Shown here piece by piece: positions 51,105 to 60,360 of a stretch of 64,000 nt of DNA. Every line of letters begins with the position of its first letter. Position 1 is the first letter of the stretch. The stretch is from Leucobacter musarum subsp. musarum. GTDB taxonomy: Bacteria > Actinomycetota > Actinomycetes > Actinomycetales > Microbacteriaceae. The stretch spans positions 124,001-188,000 of the forward strand of contig NZ_JHBW01000069.1 in the NCBI RefSeq assembly GCF_001273845.1, given 5' to 3'. The notes under the pieces were generated by a model that was not told the DNA's origin, made no database searches, and was given only the letters and a program-made list of their open reading frames with translations. The position numbers were made by a program, and so were the translations under genes.

Positions 51105-51809
51105 ATGACTACCGCCGCAGCGACCGCGCAGCGTATCCCATGGCTCGTGCCCACGCTCACCAAGCAGAGCGTGTCGTTCATGATCGGGTCGGCACTCTTC
51201 GCCATCGGCACCGCAGTCAGCATCTGGGATCTCGGCAGCGCGCAACTCACGAACGTGCTCTGCTTCATCGGTGCCTGGTTCTTCACCGCGGCCGGACTCA
51301 TGCAGCTCGCCCTGAGCGGTGCGCCGGTGGTCGCCGTGCCCTACGGCACGGGACGCATGTTCCGCGCCGAGTGGCTGGCCGCCGCCACCCAGAGCCTCGG
51401 CACCATTCTCTTCAATATCAGCACGAGCGCCGCGCTCACGGCTGCCTCGGTGCGCACCGAGGAGAAACTCGTGTGGAACCCCGACGCCGGAGGCTCCGTC
51501 GCGTTTCTCGTTAGCGCCGTCTTCGTCTACGTCGCATACGTGCGCGATCGCGGCCGCGCTTGGGAGCCGCGCCGTTCGGGCTGGTGGTCCGCCCACATCA
51601 ACATGCTCGGGTGCATCGCCTTCGGCTTCTCAGCGGTCGGCGCCTACGTGCTCTCCGACGGCAGCCTCAAGGACGCCGCGGTCGCGAACTGGGGCACCTT
51701 CATCGGCGCGATCGCGTTCTTCCTGGCTTCCGCGATCGTGCTGCCGCAGCTCCACCGCTCCACCTCCATCTCACGCTCCACCTCACTCAACGATTCACCC
51801 CACACCTGA
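51105..51809 (+). CDS. YrhK-like polytopic membrane protein
   Basis: The 234-residue protein has about six helices in pairs: SVSFMIGSALFAIGTAVSIW and VLCFIGAWFFTAAGLMQLAL (about 20-70), then more near 90-110, 125-145, 165-185 and 195-215. The GSALF...IGAWFFTAAG pattern resembles YrhK-type domains. Function unknown. AGAAGGGA precedes the ATG by some 10 nt. It lies between glutamate decarboxylase and the amide hydrolase and is presumably co-transcribed. Confidence 0.68.
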   Translation: MTTAAATAQRIPWLVPTLTKQSVSFMIGSALFAIGTAVSIWDLGSAQLTNVLCFIGAWFFTAAGLMQLALSGAPVVAVPYGTGRMFRAEWLAAATQSLGTILFNISTSAALTAASVRTEEKLVWNPDAGGSVAFLVSAVFVYVAYVRDRGRAWEPRRSGWWSAHINMLGCIAFGFSAVGAYVLSDGSLKDAAVANWGTFIGAIAFFLASAIVLPQLHRSTSISRSTSLNDSPHT

Positions 51810-51826
51810 AGGGATGTACACGGATC

Positions 51827-52906
51827 ATGTGCACACGAGTAGTTTGGCCCGACGCGAACGGATCGGTCATCGTTGGCCGCAACATGGACTTCCATATGGA
51901 TCTCCTCACCAACCTGTGGAAGCATCCGCGGGGCATCGATCGAACCGATGGGGTCGACGGGTCGCTGACCTGGACCTCGAAGTATGGCAGCATCATCGCC
52001 ACGGCCTTTGATCTGATCGCGACCGACGGCATGAACGAGGCCGGTTTCGCCGGGCACATACTGTGGCTCGCGGAATCCGACTACGGCAAGCCCGAAGCGA
52101 GCGCGACGCAGCTCAGCCAGGCGATCTGGCTGCAGTACTACCTCGACAACTTCGCCACTGTCGCCGAGGCGGTCGCCTGGACCAACGAGTCTCAGGTGCA
52201 GATCTCTCAGCTGTTCGACCCCACCGGCCACCTGGTGCCGACGTTGCACCTCGCCATCAACGACGCCTCGGGCGACTCCGCGATTATCGAGTACACCGAT
52301 GGCACGCCGAAGGTGTATCACAGCCGCGACTACCAGGTCATGACGAATTCGCCGACCTTCGATCAGCAGCTCGAACTCGTGCAGCAGTACACCGGGCTGG
52401 GCGGCGACCAACCACTCCCGGGTTCGACGCTCGCCACCGATCGCTTCGCCCGGGCGTCATACTACGTGCAGCATCAGGTGCAGCCGAAGACGCAGGTCGA
52501 CGCGATCGCGGCGATGTTCAGCATCATCCGCAACGCCGCGCAGCCGTTCCGCACGCCCGAACCGGGCAAGCCCGACGCCTCGCAGACGATCTGGCAGGTC
52601 GTGCTCGACCTCACCAATAAGCGGTACGTCTTCGAATCGACCACGCGGCCGGGCATCGTCTGGGTGAACCTCGATGATCTGAGCTTTGAGCCCGGAACGA
52701 AGGTGCTGAAGCTCGATCTCGTGGGCCGACTCGCACTCGAGGGCGGTCTCGCGGGCAACGTGAGCCACCAGTTCGCCGACGTGGGCGAAGACGCCCTCAA
52801 GGTGCTCGCCACCGGGGTCACCGCGCTCGAATTCGTCGCGAAGAAGCGCGACGAATTCTCGGTCATTCAGCGAGCGGTGCAGCAGCTCGTCGGCGCTCAA
52901 AAGTAA
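51827..52906 (+). CDS. Linear amide C-N hydrolase, choloylglycine hydrolase family
   Basis: The 359-residue protein belongs to the Ntn-hydrolase family of bile salt hydrolases, penicillin V acylases and acid ceramidase-like enzymes (PF02275). After removal of Met1 the catalytic Cys2 (MCTRVVW) is exposed; Arg18 and Asp21 in VGRNMDF are in the standard place, and MTNSPTFDQQL and ATDRFARASYY supply the later Asn and Arg. The ATG is fixed by Cys2; the longer frame upstream is spurious. No signal peptide. Substrate may be an N-acyl amino acid or amine made in this cluster, which is inference. Confidence 0.9.
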   Translation: MCTRVVWPDANGSVIVGRNMDFHMDLLTNLWKHPRGIDRTDGVDGSLTWTSKYGSIIATAFDLIATDGMNEAGFAGHILWLAESDYGKPEASATQLSQAIWLQYYLDNFATVAEAVAWTNESQVQISQLFDPTGHLVPTLHLAINDASGDSAIIEYTDGTPKVYHSRDYQVMTNSPTFDQQLELVQQYTGLGGDQPLPGSTLATDRFARASYYVQHQVQPKTQVDAIAAMFSIIRNAAQPFRTPEPGKPDASQTIWQVVLDLTNKRYVFESTTRPGIVWVNLDDLSFEPGTKVLKLDLVGRLALEGGLAGNVSHQFADVGEDALKVLATGVTALEFVAKKRDEFSVIQRAVQQLVGAQK

Positions 52907-52912
52907 CGCCGT

Positions 52913-52946
52913 CGCCGGTCGCGCGCCCCGAAACGCGCGACCGGCG
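52913..52946 (+). terminator. Perfect 13-bp hairpin after the amide hydrolase gene
   Basis: CGCCGGTCGCGCG (52913-52925) pairs with 52934-52946 around an 8-nt loop, seven bases past the stop. It may split the run so that the transporter genes are read at a lower level or separately. Confidence 0.6.
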
Positions 52947-52996
52947 CTTCACCGCCCTCGTCGGACCTGCCTGCGCATCTGCAGAAAAGAGCTCAC

Positions 52997-53965
52997 ATGA
53001 TCGTCGGATCGATGCCCGTTCTGGGAATCGCGCTCGCGCTGTGCTCGGCCGCAGTGCTCTCGGTGGGCAATCTGTGGCAGAGTCGCGGCGTGCGACTCGC
53101 CGCCGAGCGCGCCGAAGCGTCGGGGTCGAGTTCGGCCTCGGCTCGCCAACTGCTGCGCACGCCGGTGTGGCTCGGCGGAACCCTGCTGTTCGGCATCGCC
53201 ATCCTGCTGCAGATGGGGGGCCTCGCCCTCGCTCCCCTCATTCTCGTGCAACCGATCGGCGTCGCGGCGCTCGTCTTCACGACGCTGCTCACGGCGCGCT
53301 CCAGCGGTCGACGCCCCGCCCGAACCGTCGTCCAGGCGATCCTGCTCTCACTCGTCGGCGTCATCGCGTTCGTCACCGTCGCCGCCGTGGTGAGCAAGCA
53401 GCGTCCCATCGGCACGCAGCAGCTCGTCGAAATGCTCACGACGCTCGGCGCCGTACTCATCGCCGCCCTGGTCGTGGTGCTCGTCGGCAAGCGCGGCACG
53501 CTGCCCCCGCTCGTGTACGTCGCACTCGGTGGCGTGTTTTCGGGCTTCGTGGCGACGCTCGGCAAGACCGTCATTCTGCGAGTCGAAGACATGTTCACCG
53601 GCGGACGATTCCACTTCGGACCCGAGTCATTGCTCACCCTGGTGTGCATCGTGGGCATCGGAGTCGCGTCGGGCCTCTCCATCTACTTCGTGCAGTTCTC
53701 GCACACCTGCAACTCCCCCGACGTGGTGATCGCCGGGCTCACGGTCATCGACCCGGCTCTGGCCGTGGTGCTCGGGATCACCATTCTGCACGAGGCCGCC
53801 GGCGCACCCATGTGGTCGACGTTCGCCTTCGTCGTCGCCGGGGCGATCGCTGTGCTCGGGGTGCTGCGGCTCGCACGCGCCGAGGGGTCGCTCGAGGCCG
53901 TATCCAGCGACTCGTCTGCACCGCAACCGTCGAGCTCTCATCCGCGTACCGGTGACCGCGCATGA
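52997..53965 (+). CDS. DMT-superfamily transporter-like membrane protein
   Basis: The 322-residue protein has ten or so helices in the drug/metabolite transporter style: VLGIALALCSAAVLSVGNLW at the start, ALAPLILVQPIGVAALVFTT, and the late DVVIAGLTVIDPALAVVLG and TFAFVVAGAIAVLGVL. The GxxxxPLILVQPIG block is typical for actinobacterial DMT-like permeases. It might export a metabolite of the cluster. The tail is Ser-rich and disordered. The stop overlaps the next ATG (ATGA). Confidence 0.8.
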   Translation: MIVGSMPVLGIALALCSAAVLSVGNLWQSRGVRLAAERAEASGSSSASARQLLRTPVWLGGTLLFGIAILLQMGGLALAPLILVQPIGVAALVFTTLLTARSSGRRPARTVVQAILLSLVGVIAFVTVAAVVSKQRPIGTQQLVEMLTTLGAVLIAALVVVLVGKRGTLPPLVYVALGGVFSGFVATLGKTVILRVEDMFTGGRFHFGPESLLTLVCIVGIGVASGLSIYFVQFSHTCNSPDVVIAGLTVIDPALAVVLGITILHEAAGAPMWSTFAFVVAGAIAVLGVLRLARAEGSLEAVSSDSSAPQPSSSHPRTGDRA

Positions 53966-54936
53966 GCCGTCTCAGCTTCGAAGCCCTCGGCTCGGCGCGG
54001 CTGACGCTCAAGCAGATTGCGATCGCGTGCGCCCTCGTCGCGCTCGCGGCGGTCGTACTCGGTGCGAGCCGCTGGTTGATCGGGCCGAACACGGCGATGG
54101 CGGGGTACCTCACCATCCTGTTTCTGCTGGCCGTGGTGCGCGCGAACGATTGGCGGTCGCGCCTGCAGGCCGCACTCTGGTCGCTCACGGTCGCACTCGT
54201 CGGGTTCGCCGTCGGCGGGCTCGGGCTCTGGGTAACGCTGATCGCGCTCGTCGTCGTCGCCCTCGCGCAGGGCCTCGTCACGATGGGCGAGACCGTGCTG
54301 CTCACCCGTTCGCCCGTGAATCTCCTCGCTTTCGCCTCGCTCGGGCAGTCGGGCGCGCAGCTCTGGCACGTCTTGGCCGGTGCCGCGATCGGTTCGATCC
54401 TGGTGCTCGGCTTCGCCGCGATCACCAACCACCGCGGGCATCTTCCGTCTGCTTCCAAGTCGGTATCGGAGCGGCTGTGGTACGGCTTCGCGACGGCGGC
54501 GGGCGCCGTGATCATCGTGCTGGTCGCCGAACTCATCGATTTTCCGTACGTCGGGTGGACCCTGCTCTCGTTCTCGATCATGCTGTCATTCGACGCGGAT
54601 CAGCGAGCGAATCGGGGGTATCTCCGTCTGCTGGGGTCACTCGTGGGAGCACTCGCCGCGGTCGGCATCGCGGCGCTGCCGGCTCCGGTTCCGATGATCG
54701 CCGCCGTCGTCTGCATGGTGCTCTGCGTCGCCTATCTCAACGCCGGCAACTACGCCCTGTTCATGCTGTTCATCACCCCCGCGGTGCTCCTCACCGCTGC
54801 CTCCGAGTACTCGCTGCTGCGACTCGGTCTCTACCGACTTGAGGCCGCACTCTTCGCCTCGTTCGTCGCACTCGCCCTCGCGTACGCCGTGCGCAAGATT
54901 GCACCGACGGACCACGGATTCAGGATCAGCGTGTGA
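53962..54936 (+). CDS. FUSC-like membrane protein
   Basis: The 324-residue protein has two sets of about four to five helices, with little soluble part. AMAGYLTILFLLAVVRANDW and GWTLLSFSIMLSFDADQRANRGYLRLLGSLVGA (quoted only in part) fit the FUSC_2 half-repeat, with a conserved R-x-x-G-T/L-type block after the fourth helix. Such proteins are linked to export of small aromatic or organic acids. It is coupled to the DMT gene by a 4-bp overlap. A second FUSC-type gene lies at 18224. Confidence 0.72.
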   Translation: MSRLSFEALGSARLTLKQIAIACALVALAAVVLGASRWLIGPNTAMAGYLTILFLLAVVRANDWRSRLQAALWSLTVALVGFAVGGLGLWVTLIALVVVALAQGLVTMGETVLLTRSPVNLLAFASLGQSGAQLWHVLAGAAIGSILVLGFAAITNHRGHLPSASKSVSERLWYGFATAAGAVIIVLVAELIDFPYVGWTLLSFSIMLSFDADQRANRGYLRLLGSLVGALAAVGIAALPAPVPMIAAVVCMVLCVAYLNAGNYALFMLFITPAVLLTAASEYSLLRLGLYRLEAALFASFVALALAYAVRKIAPTDHGFRISV

Positions 54937-54997
54937 GACATGCACTGCGGAGCAGCCGTGCGTGCCTCCGCCATTCGCTCGACGCCGGGAGGCACTC

Positions 54998-55717
54998 GTG
55001 ACGCACTCGCTCGGCTGGATCCCCTCGATCGTGCTGCTGGTCGGGTTCGCACTGAGCATGGGCAGTCACCCGGCAACCTATGGTGCGACCGCCGACATGC
55101 TCGCGCGCAACACCCGCTGGCTGCCGCGGCTCGCCTCGATGTCGATCGGGCTGATCATCGGCACCACACTGCTCTTCACCCTGTTCCGTTTCTTCGACCC
55201 CTCGAGTTTCGTACACGTCTGGCTGCGTCGCGTCGGAATCGTGATCGCGCTGCCCCGCACCGATCTGATCATCGGCTGCATCTGCATCGCGGGGGCGCTC
55301 GCCGTGGCGGTCTGGAAGTTGCGGCAACCCCGCCGCGCGCCGCGCGCCGCGGGCGATCCGGAAGCATCACGCGTTCCCCGCTCCGACGCGACGTTTGCCG
55401 CATACTTCGTGATCGGCCTCAGCAGCTCCATCGTCGGGTTCACCACCCTTCCCGTCATGTACCTCACCGGGCAGGTGGTGTCGCAGATCAGTGCACACCT
55501 CGTGCCGCGCGCACTGGCGTACGCGATATTTCTCAGCGCCCTGATTGGGCCGTTCTTCGCGATCGCACTCGCCTGGAGCCGGCTCCCCACGCTCTCCGCG
55601 CGGGTGTCGCGCGCCTACCGTTCCGTGCTTGCCTGGGACCTGCGCTGGGCGCTCTGCGGCTTCCTGCTCGTAGTGGGTCTCGCTGCGATCGCGATCGACG
55701 TGGCGCGGCAGGCGTGA
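54998..55717 (+). CDS. Six-helix membrane protein, GAP/LysE-like
   Basis: The 239-residue protein starts at GTG 54998 with GGGAGG five bases upstream. It has about six helices: SIVLLVGFALSMGSHPATYG, ASMSIGLIIGTTLLFTLFRF, IIGCICIAGALAVAVWKL, FAAYFVIGLSSSIVGFTTLP, ALAYAIFLSALIGPFFAIAL and ALCGFLLVVGLAAIAIDV. The layout resembles small exporters of the LysE or Sap/GAP kind, but I cannot name the family firmly. It ends the eight-gene run and is followed by IR4. Confidence 0.65.
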   Translation: MTHSLGWIPSIVLLVGFALSMGSHPATYGATADMLARNTRWLPRLASMSIGLIIGTTLLFTLFRFFDPSSFVHVWLRRVGIVIALPRTDLIIGCICIAGALAVAVWKLRQPRRAPRAAGDPEASRVPRSDATFAAYFVIGLSSSIVGFTTLPVMYLTGQVVSQISAHLVPRALAYAIFLSALIGPFFAIALAWSRLPTLSARVSRAYRSVLAWDLRWALCGFLLVVGLAAIAIDVARQA

Positions 55718-55794
55718 GCCGACTGGCGATCGGCCGGTCGCCGTCTGCCTGCTCGCCCGGCAGCCAGTCCGTGCGCACTCTGGCTTGCCCGTTC

Positions 55795-55867
55795 CGAATC
55801 GGTGTCAATATGTGTCGCGGAAATGCCGGATCAGGTCGCAGAAGCGACACTTTTCGACACCGATTCG
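55795..55867. repeat. Long imperfect palindrome in a convergent gap (IR4)
   Basis: Arms of 24 nt (55795-55818 and 55844-55867) pair as two perfect blocks, CGAATCGGTGTC and GTGTCGC with their complements, with a 5-by-5 internal loop. The apical loop is 25 nt. Each arm contains GTGTC twice. It lies between the eight-gene run (plus) and tRNA-Ser (minus), a 212-nt gap. Confidence 0.82.
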
Positions 55868-55929
55868 CCGAGGCGTCGCTCGGGCAGACGCACGAAGGGC
55901 CCATCGCTGCGCGACAGGCCCTTCGGTTA

Positions 55930-56020
55930 TGGCGGAGGGTAGGGGATTTGAACCCCTGACTGGGGGTTACCCAGTGCTTGTTTTCAAGACAAGTTCCTTC
56001 GGCCGCTCGGACAACCCTCC
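55930..56020 (-). tRNA. tRNA-Ser (anticodon TGA)
   Basis: The minus strand gives a type II tRNA with long variable arm: acceptor GGAGGGT, anticodon stem CTTGT with loop CTTGAAA (TGA), variable arm ACTGGG...CCCAGT, T-stem AGGGG with loop TTCAAAT. The discriminator is G and CCA is encoded. Confidence 0.95.
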
Positions 56021-56078
56021 GCGAACGAGCTTAGCAGCGCAGCCGCAGTGGTTCGGCCCATACGGGCAAACCCCGCAC

Positions 56079-57032
56079 TCAGCCCCGTGCGTGGTCGAAC
56101 AGCTCGGCCGACAGATACCGCTCACCCGTGTCGGGCAGCACGGCGACGATCGTCTTGCCCGCGTACTCGGGGCGCGCCGAGAGCTCGCGGGCTGCGGCGA
56201 GCGCGGCCCCCGACGAGACGCCGACGAGCAGCCCCTCGGTCGCGAGTGCCTCGCGCGCGGTGCGGATGGCTTCGTTGCTCGCGATGCTGATGATCTCGTC
56301 GGCGATCTCGATGTCGAGCACGGGCGGGAAGCCGTTGCCGCCAATGATGCCCTGGATCTTGTGCGGGGTGAACTCGCCACCCGAGAGCACGGGCGCCTCG
56401 GCGGGCTGCACGGCGATCACGCGAATCTCGGGGTTCTGCGCCTTAAGATAGCGCCCGGCGCCGGTCAGCGTGCCCCCGGTACCCACGGTCGCGACGAGCA
56501 CGTCGACGGTACCAGCAGTGTCGGCCCAGATCTCAGGCCCCGTGGTGCGCTCGTGCACCGCGGGGTTCGCGTCGTTGCCGCCCTGACCCGACAGAAACGC
56601 GCCGGGGGTGCGTTCGAGAATGCGCCCGGCCTCTTGGTTCGCACCGGCCATCGCTTCGGGCCCGGGCGTGAGCACGAGCTCGGCCCCGAGCGCGCGCAGC
56701 AGCGTGCGGCGCTCGTTCGAGACGTCGTCGGGCATCACGATGATGACGCGGTATCCCTTGACGGCGCCGATCCAGGCGAGGGCGATGCCGGTGTTGCCGC
56801 TCGTCGCCTCGATGATGGTGCCGCCGGGCTGCAGACGCCCATCCGCCTCGGCCGCCTGCACGATGGAGAGGGCCGTGCGATCCTTCACGCTCGATGCGGG
56901 GTTGGCCGACTCGAGCTTGCCCAGCACCTCGGCTCCTCCGGGCGGTACGACCCGGTTGATGCGGACGAGGGGCGTGCCGCCGACGAGGTCGGCCACGCTG
57001 TCGGCGATGCGCCGATCCTGCTGCTCACTCAT
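56079..57032 (-). CDS. cysK: Cysteine synthase A
   Basis: The 317-residue PLP enzyme makes cysteine from O-acetylserine and sulfide. It shows LVGGTPLVRINRV, the PLP Lys in ANPASSVKDR, EATSGNTGIALAWIGAVKGY, VGTGGTLTGAGRYL and the late VGVSSGAALAAA. The C-terminal part ends TGERYLSAELF as usual. ATG 57032 fits the family start. It follows the NtaA-type monooxygenase gene by 50 nt on the same strand, supporting a joint role in sulfur assimilation. Confidence 0.95.
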   Translation of the reverse strand: MSEQQDRRIADSVADLVGGTPLVRINRVVPPGGAEVLGKLESANPASSVKDRTALSIVQAAEADGRLQPGGTIIEATSGNTGIALAWIGAVKGYRVIIVMPDDVSNERRTLLRALGAELVLTPGPEAMAGANQEAGRILERTPGAFLSGQGGNDANPAVHERTTGPEIWADTAGTVDVLVATVGTGGTLTGAGRYLKAQNPEIRVIAVQPAEAPVLSGGEFTPHKIQGIIGGNGFPPVLDIEIADEIISIASNEAIRTAREALATEGLLVGVSSGAALAAARELSARPEYAGKTIVAVLPDTGERYLSAELFDHARG

Positions 57033-57082
57033 GCTCTCAACCTACGGTGTTCGGGGCCGGCTGCGACGAAATCGCTGAAACG

Positions 57083-58615
57083 TTACTGCGCATTGGACGA
57101 CTCAGCGGCGGGCTCGGGTGCGAGTTCGGAGGCCTGCTCGAGGGCGTCGAGCGCTGCCCGCTCCTCGTCGATGCCGCCGGGGCCGTAGTAGCTCTGCGGC
57201 TTCGACAGACCGAGGTGGCCGCGGAACGTGGTGGTCTCGTACTCGGTGCGGTGCAGGCCGCGCTGCTGCAGGATCGGAACCACCTCGTCCACAAAGCGGT
57301 CGAGCTGCGTCCACAGGTACGGCGACTGGATGTTGAAGCCGTCGGCCGCTCCCCCGTCGAACCACTCCTCCAGGAAATCGGCGACCTGTGCGGCCGTGCC
57401 GTTAATGATCGGGAACCCGTCGATGATCGCGGAGTACAGCAGATCGCGCGCGTGCACGGCCTGGGCGCCGCCCGGGGTGCGGTCGGTGCGCTGCGCGATC
57501 TGGGCGAGCAGTCGCTGCCCCTCCGCGTTGAAGGACTCGGCGTGCGACGCATCGACCTCGCCGTCGAGCCCGAGGCGGGTGAGATCAGCCCCGATGCGCG
57601 CGGAGACGATGCCAAGGTTGCGTGTGCCGTACTTGAGCGGCCCGCCGGCGCGCGGGTTCGCCGCGACCTCCTGCCAGTGGGCGGCGTCGTGCCCGCCGGT
57701 GATGGGGTCTGCGTCGAGCGGCAGTGACGCGTTGAGCCGATCGTAGATCGCGATCGCGGCCTCGCGGGTGTCGGCCACGATGGGCGTGACGCCGGGCAGG
57801 AAGAGCACCTCGTCGGGGTTGCGACCGTGTGCGGCGGCCCGGGCCCGCACGTCGGCGTTGAACGCCGCCGAATCGGCGATCGACTTCGGGCCGGTGAAGT
57901 TCACGTCGCACCACTTCGAGGTGAGCTGGCGCGAGAGTTCGCTGGCACCGGCGTAGAGCAGCGGCGGGTGGCCCTGCGGCGGGCGCAGCAGCGGCAGGGT
58001 GCCGTCGACGCTGAAGTGCTTGCCCTTCCAGCCGAGGCGGTGGAACTTGCTGTTGTCGATGAACGTGCCCGCCTCCTTATCTTGGATGTAGGCGCCCTCC
58101 TCGACGCTGTCCCACAGCCGTTTCACGATCTCGATGAACTCGTCGGCGCGCTCGTAGCGCGTCTCGCCGCCGAGGTCGGGCAGGCTGAAGTTGCGGGCGG
58201 CGACGTCGTTTGCGCCGAGCACCACGTTCCAGGCGAGGCGACCGCCGCTCAGGTGATCCAGCGACGCCGTCATGCGCGCGAGGATGTAGGGGTCGTAGTA
58301 CGTGGGGTGCGCGGTGACGACGATGCCGATGTCGGTGGTGCCGAGCGCGAGCTGCGATCCGAGCGTGAAGGGTTCGAGGCGGCCCGTGTTGTGGGTAGTG
58401 ATCCACTGCTCTTGTACGAGGTCGCCGGGCAGGGTGTCGCCGAGGAAGAAGAAGTCGAACTTGCCGCGCTCGACGGTCTGTGCGGCGCGCAGTGCGTAGG
58501 CGTAGTCGAAGGCACCGTCTTGCGGGGCTTCGGGCTGGCGCCAGCCGCCCCAGTGGGTGCCGTTGACCCAGTACATGTAGCCAAGATGAATGTGTCGAGC
58601 CGGGGTGTCGCTCAT
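57083..58615 (-). CDS. NtaA/DmoA-family FMN-dependent monooxygenase
   Basis: The 510-residue protein (start ATG 58615, AAAGG upstream; longer starts at 58666 and 58675 exist) belongs to the nitrilotriacetate/dimethylsulfide/dibenzothiophene-sulfone monooxygenase family. Typical blocks are HIHLGYMYWVNGTHWGGWR, FDFFFLGDTLPGD, TAHPTYYDPYILARMTASLD, GRLAWNVVLGANDVAARNF and HPPLLYAGASE. These two-component enzymes need reduced FMN from a separate reductase. With a peptide-type ABC transporter upstream and cysK downstream, oxidation of an organosulfur compound to release sulfur is likely. Confidence 0.88.
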   Translation of the reverse strand: MSDTPARHIHLGYMYWVNGTHWGGWRQPEAPQDGAFDYAYALRAAQTVERGKFDFFFLGDTLPGDLVQEQWITTHNTGRLEPFTLGSQLALGTTDIGIVVTAHPTYYDPYILARMTASLDHLSGGRLAWNVVLGANDVAARNFSLPDLGGETRYERADEFIEIVKRLWDSVEEGAYIQDKEAGTFIDNSKFHRLGWKGKHFSVDGTLPLLRPPQGHPPLLYAGASELSRQLTSKWCDVNFTGPKSIADSAAFNADVRARAAAHGRNPDEVLFLPGVTPIVADTREAAIAIYDRLNASLPLDADPITGGHDAAHWQEVAANPRAGGPLKYGTRNLGIVSARIGADLTRLGLDGEVDASHAESFNAEGQRLLAQIAQRTDRTPGGAQAVHARDLLYSAIIDGFPIINGTAAQVADFLEEWFDGGAADGFNIQSPYLWTQLDRFVDEVVPILQQRGLHRTEYETTTFRGHLGLSKPQSYYGPGGIDEERAALDALEQASELAPEPAAESSNAQ

Positions 58616-58680
58616 CGGTCGCCTTTCCGGGCCGGGGCCCGCGGGGGTCGTGTGGGGTGTGGTCATGGGGTGCACGGTGG

Positions 58681-60360
58681 TTACGCGGGCTGGTGGTGCG
58701 GGATCGCCGCGATGAGCTCACGGACGTAGTCGGTGCGGGGATCCCGGAGCACGTCGCGTGCGGTGCCGCTCTCGACGACCGCACCGTGCTGCAGCACGAG
58801 GATGTCGTCGGAGATCTCGCTGATAACGCCGAGGTCATGCGAGATGACGAGGTAGGTGAGGTCGAGTTCGCGCTGCAGAGAGCCGAGCAGGTCGAGGATC
58901 TGCCGCTGCACTGTGACGTCGAGCGCCGACACAGGTTCATCGCAGATGAGCACCTCGGGCCTGACGGCGAGGGCGCGGGCGATGGCGACCCTCTGGCGCT
59001 GGCCGCCCGAGAGCTCGGCGGTGTACCGTGCGGCGACGCTCGGGGGGAGCCCCGTGAGGTCGAGGAGTTCGGCAACGCGCGCGCGTCGCTCCGCTCGCCC
59101 GCCGAGGCCGAATCCGGTCAGCGGTTCTTCGAGGATCGTCTCGACCGTGTGCCGGGGGTTCAGCGCGGCGAAGGGGTTCTGATAGATGATCTGCAGCTTG
59201 CGGTAGAGCTCGCGCCGCCCGCGCTTGCCCCGTGCGTCGTGGTTGACGGGTGCACCGTCGATGCGCACCTCGCCGGCATCGGGCTTCGTGAGACCCGCGA
59301 GGGTGCGCATGAGGGTTGTCTTGCCCGATCCCGACTCCCCGACGATGCCGAGCGTGCGCCCACGACCGACGCTCAGCGAGACGTCTTCGAGGGCGAGCAC
59401 CGGCTCGCCGGTGCGGTTCGGGAACGTCTTGCGGAGCCCGCTCGCGCGCACGACGGGCACGGCATCGGGGGCCGGGTCGGAGCCCGCCGCCGGAGCCAGC
59501 GGCGTCGCACGCGATCCGGCCCTGGCCTCCGCGACCTCCACGGCCGACCGGCCGAGGTGCGAGGAGTCGATGAGCTGGCGCGTGTACGCCTCGGCGGGCG
59601 CCGACACGATCTGCGCCGACGGCCCGGTCTCGACGAGTCGGCCGTGCTGCAGCACGACGATGCACTGCGAGCGCTCGGCCGCGACCCCGAGGTCGTGGGT
59701 GACCAGCAGAATGCTGAGGCCGTCTCGTGTGAGGTCTTCGAGCAGGTCGAGAATGCGCTTTTGCACAGTGACGTCGAGCGCGGTGGTCGGCTCGTCCGCG
59801 ATGATCAGTTCGGGTTCTGCCGCGATGGCCGCCGCGATGAGCACGCGCTGGCACATGCCGCCCGACAGCTCGTGCGGGTAGCTGTCGTACACCTGCTCCA
59901 CGCGGCGCAACCCGACGCGTTCGAACAGTTCGAGCACGCGGCGCTTGCGCGCGGCCGCGTCGAGCTGGGTGTGCACCCGCAGCGGCTCCCCGGCCTGTTT
60001 GCCGACAGTGAGCAGCGGATTGAGCCCGAGCAGCGCATCCTGCGGCACGTAGCCGATCGTGCGCCCGCGCAGTCGCTCGTACTGTTTCGCGGGGAGCCCG
60101 ACGAGTTCGCGACCGTCGAGCGCCACGGAGCCCCGCGTGATGCGGGCGTTCGACGCGAGCGTGCCCGTGACGGCGCGGGCGAGCGTGCTCTTGCCCGATC
60201 CCGACTCGCCCACGAGTGCGAGCACTTCGCCGCGCCGCAGCGAAAAACTCACGCCGTCGAGCACCGGTACGGGCGCGCGACCGCGCACCCGGTACTCGAG
60301 CGAGAGCGCAGAGAACTCGAGAATGTTCGCGGAATCGTCCGCGCGAGGCTTATCCGACAA
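58681..60360 (-). CDS. Dipeptide/oligopeptide-type ABC transporter ATPase, fused DppD-DppF
   Basis: The 559-residue protein has two complete ABC domains. Domain 1 (about 13-265): Walker [10 protein letters not shown], signature LSGGMCQRV, Walker B LIIADEP. Domain 2 (about 300-555): [25 protein letters not shown]. Both have the Opp/Dpp-type NP-rich D-loop ([19 protein letters not shown]). It energises uptake through the two downstream-coded permeases. The start is TTG 60360 with GGAGG seven bases upstream; it overlaps the permease stop by 11 bases. Confidence 0.93.
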   Translation of the reverse strand: MSDKPRADDSANILEFSALSLEYRVRGRAPVPVLDGVSFSLRRGEVLALVGESGSGKSTLARAVTGTLASNARITRGSVALDGRELVGLPAKQYERLRGRTIGYVPQDALLGLNPLLTVGKQAGEPLRVHTQLDAAARKRRVLELFERVGLRRVEQVYDSYPHELSGGMCQRVLIAAAIAAEPELIIADEPTTALDVTVQKRILDLLEDLTRDGLSILLVTHDLGVAAERSQCIVVLQHGRLVETGPSAQIVSAPAEAYTRQLIDSSHLGRSAVEVAEARAGSRATPLAPAAGSDPAPDAVPVVRASGLRKTFPNRTGEPVLALEDVSLSVGRGRTLGIVGESGSGKTTLMRTLAGLTKPDAGEVRIDGAPVNHDARGKRGRRELYRKLQIIYQNPFAALNPRHTVETILEEPLTGFGLGGRAERRARVAELLDLTGLPPSVAARYTAELSGGQRQRVAIARALAVRPEVLICDEPVSALDVTVQRQILDLLGSLQRELDLTYLVISHDLGVISEISDDILVLQHGAVVESGTARDVLRDPRTDYVRELIAAIPHHQPA

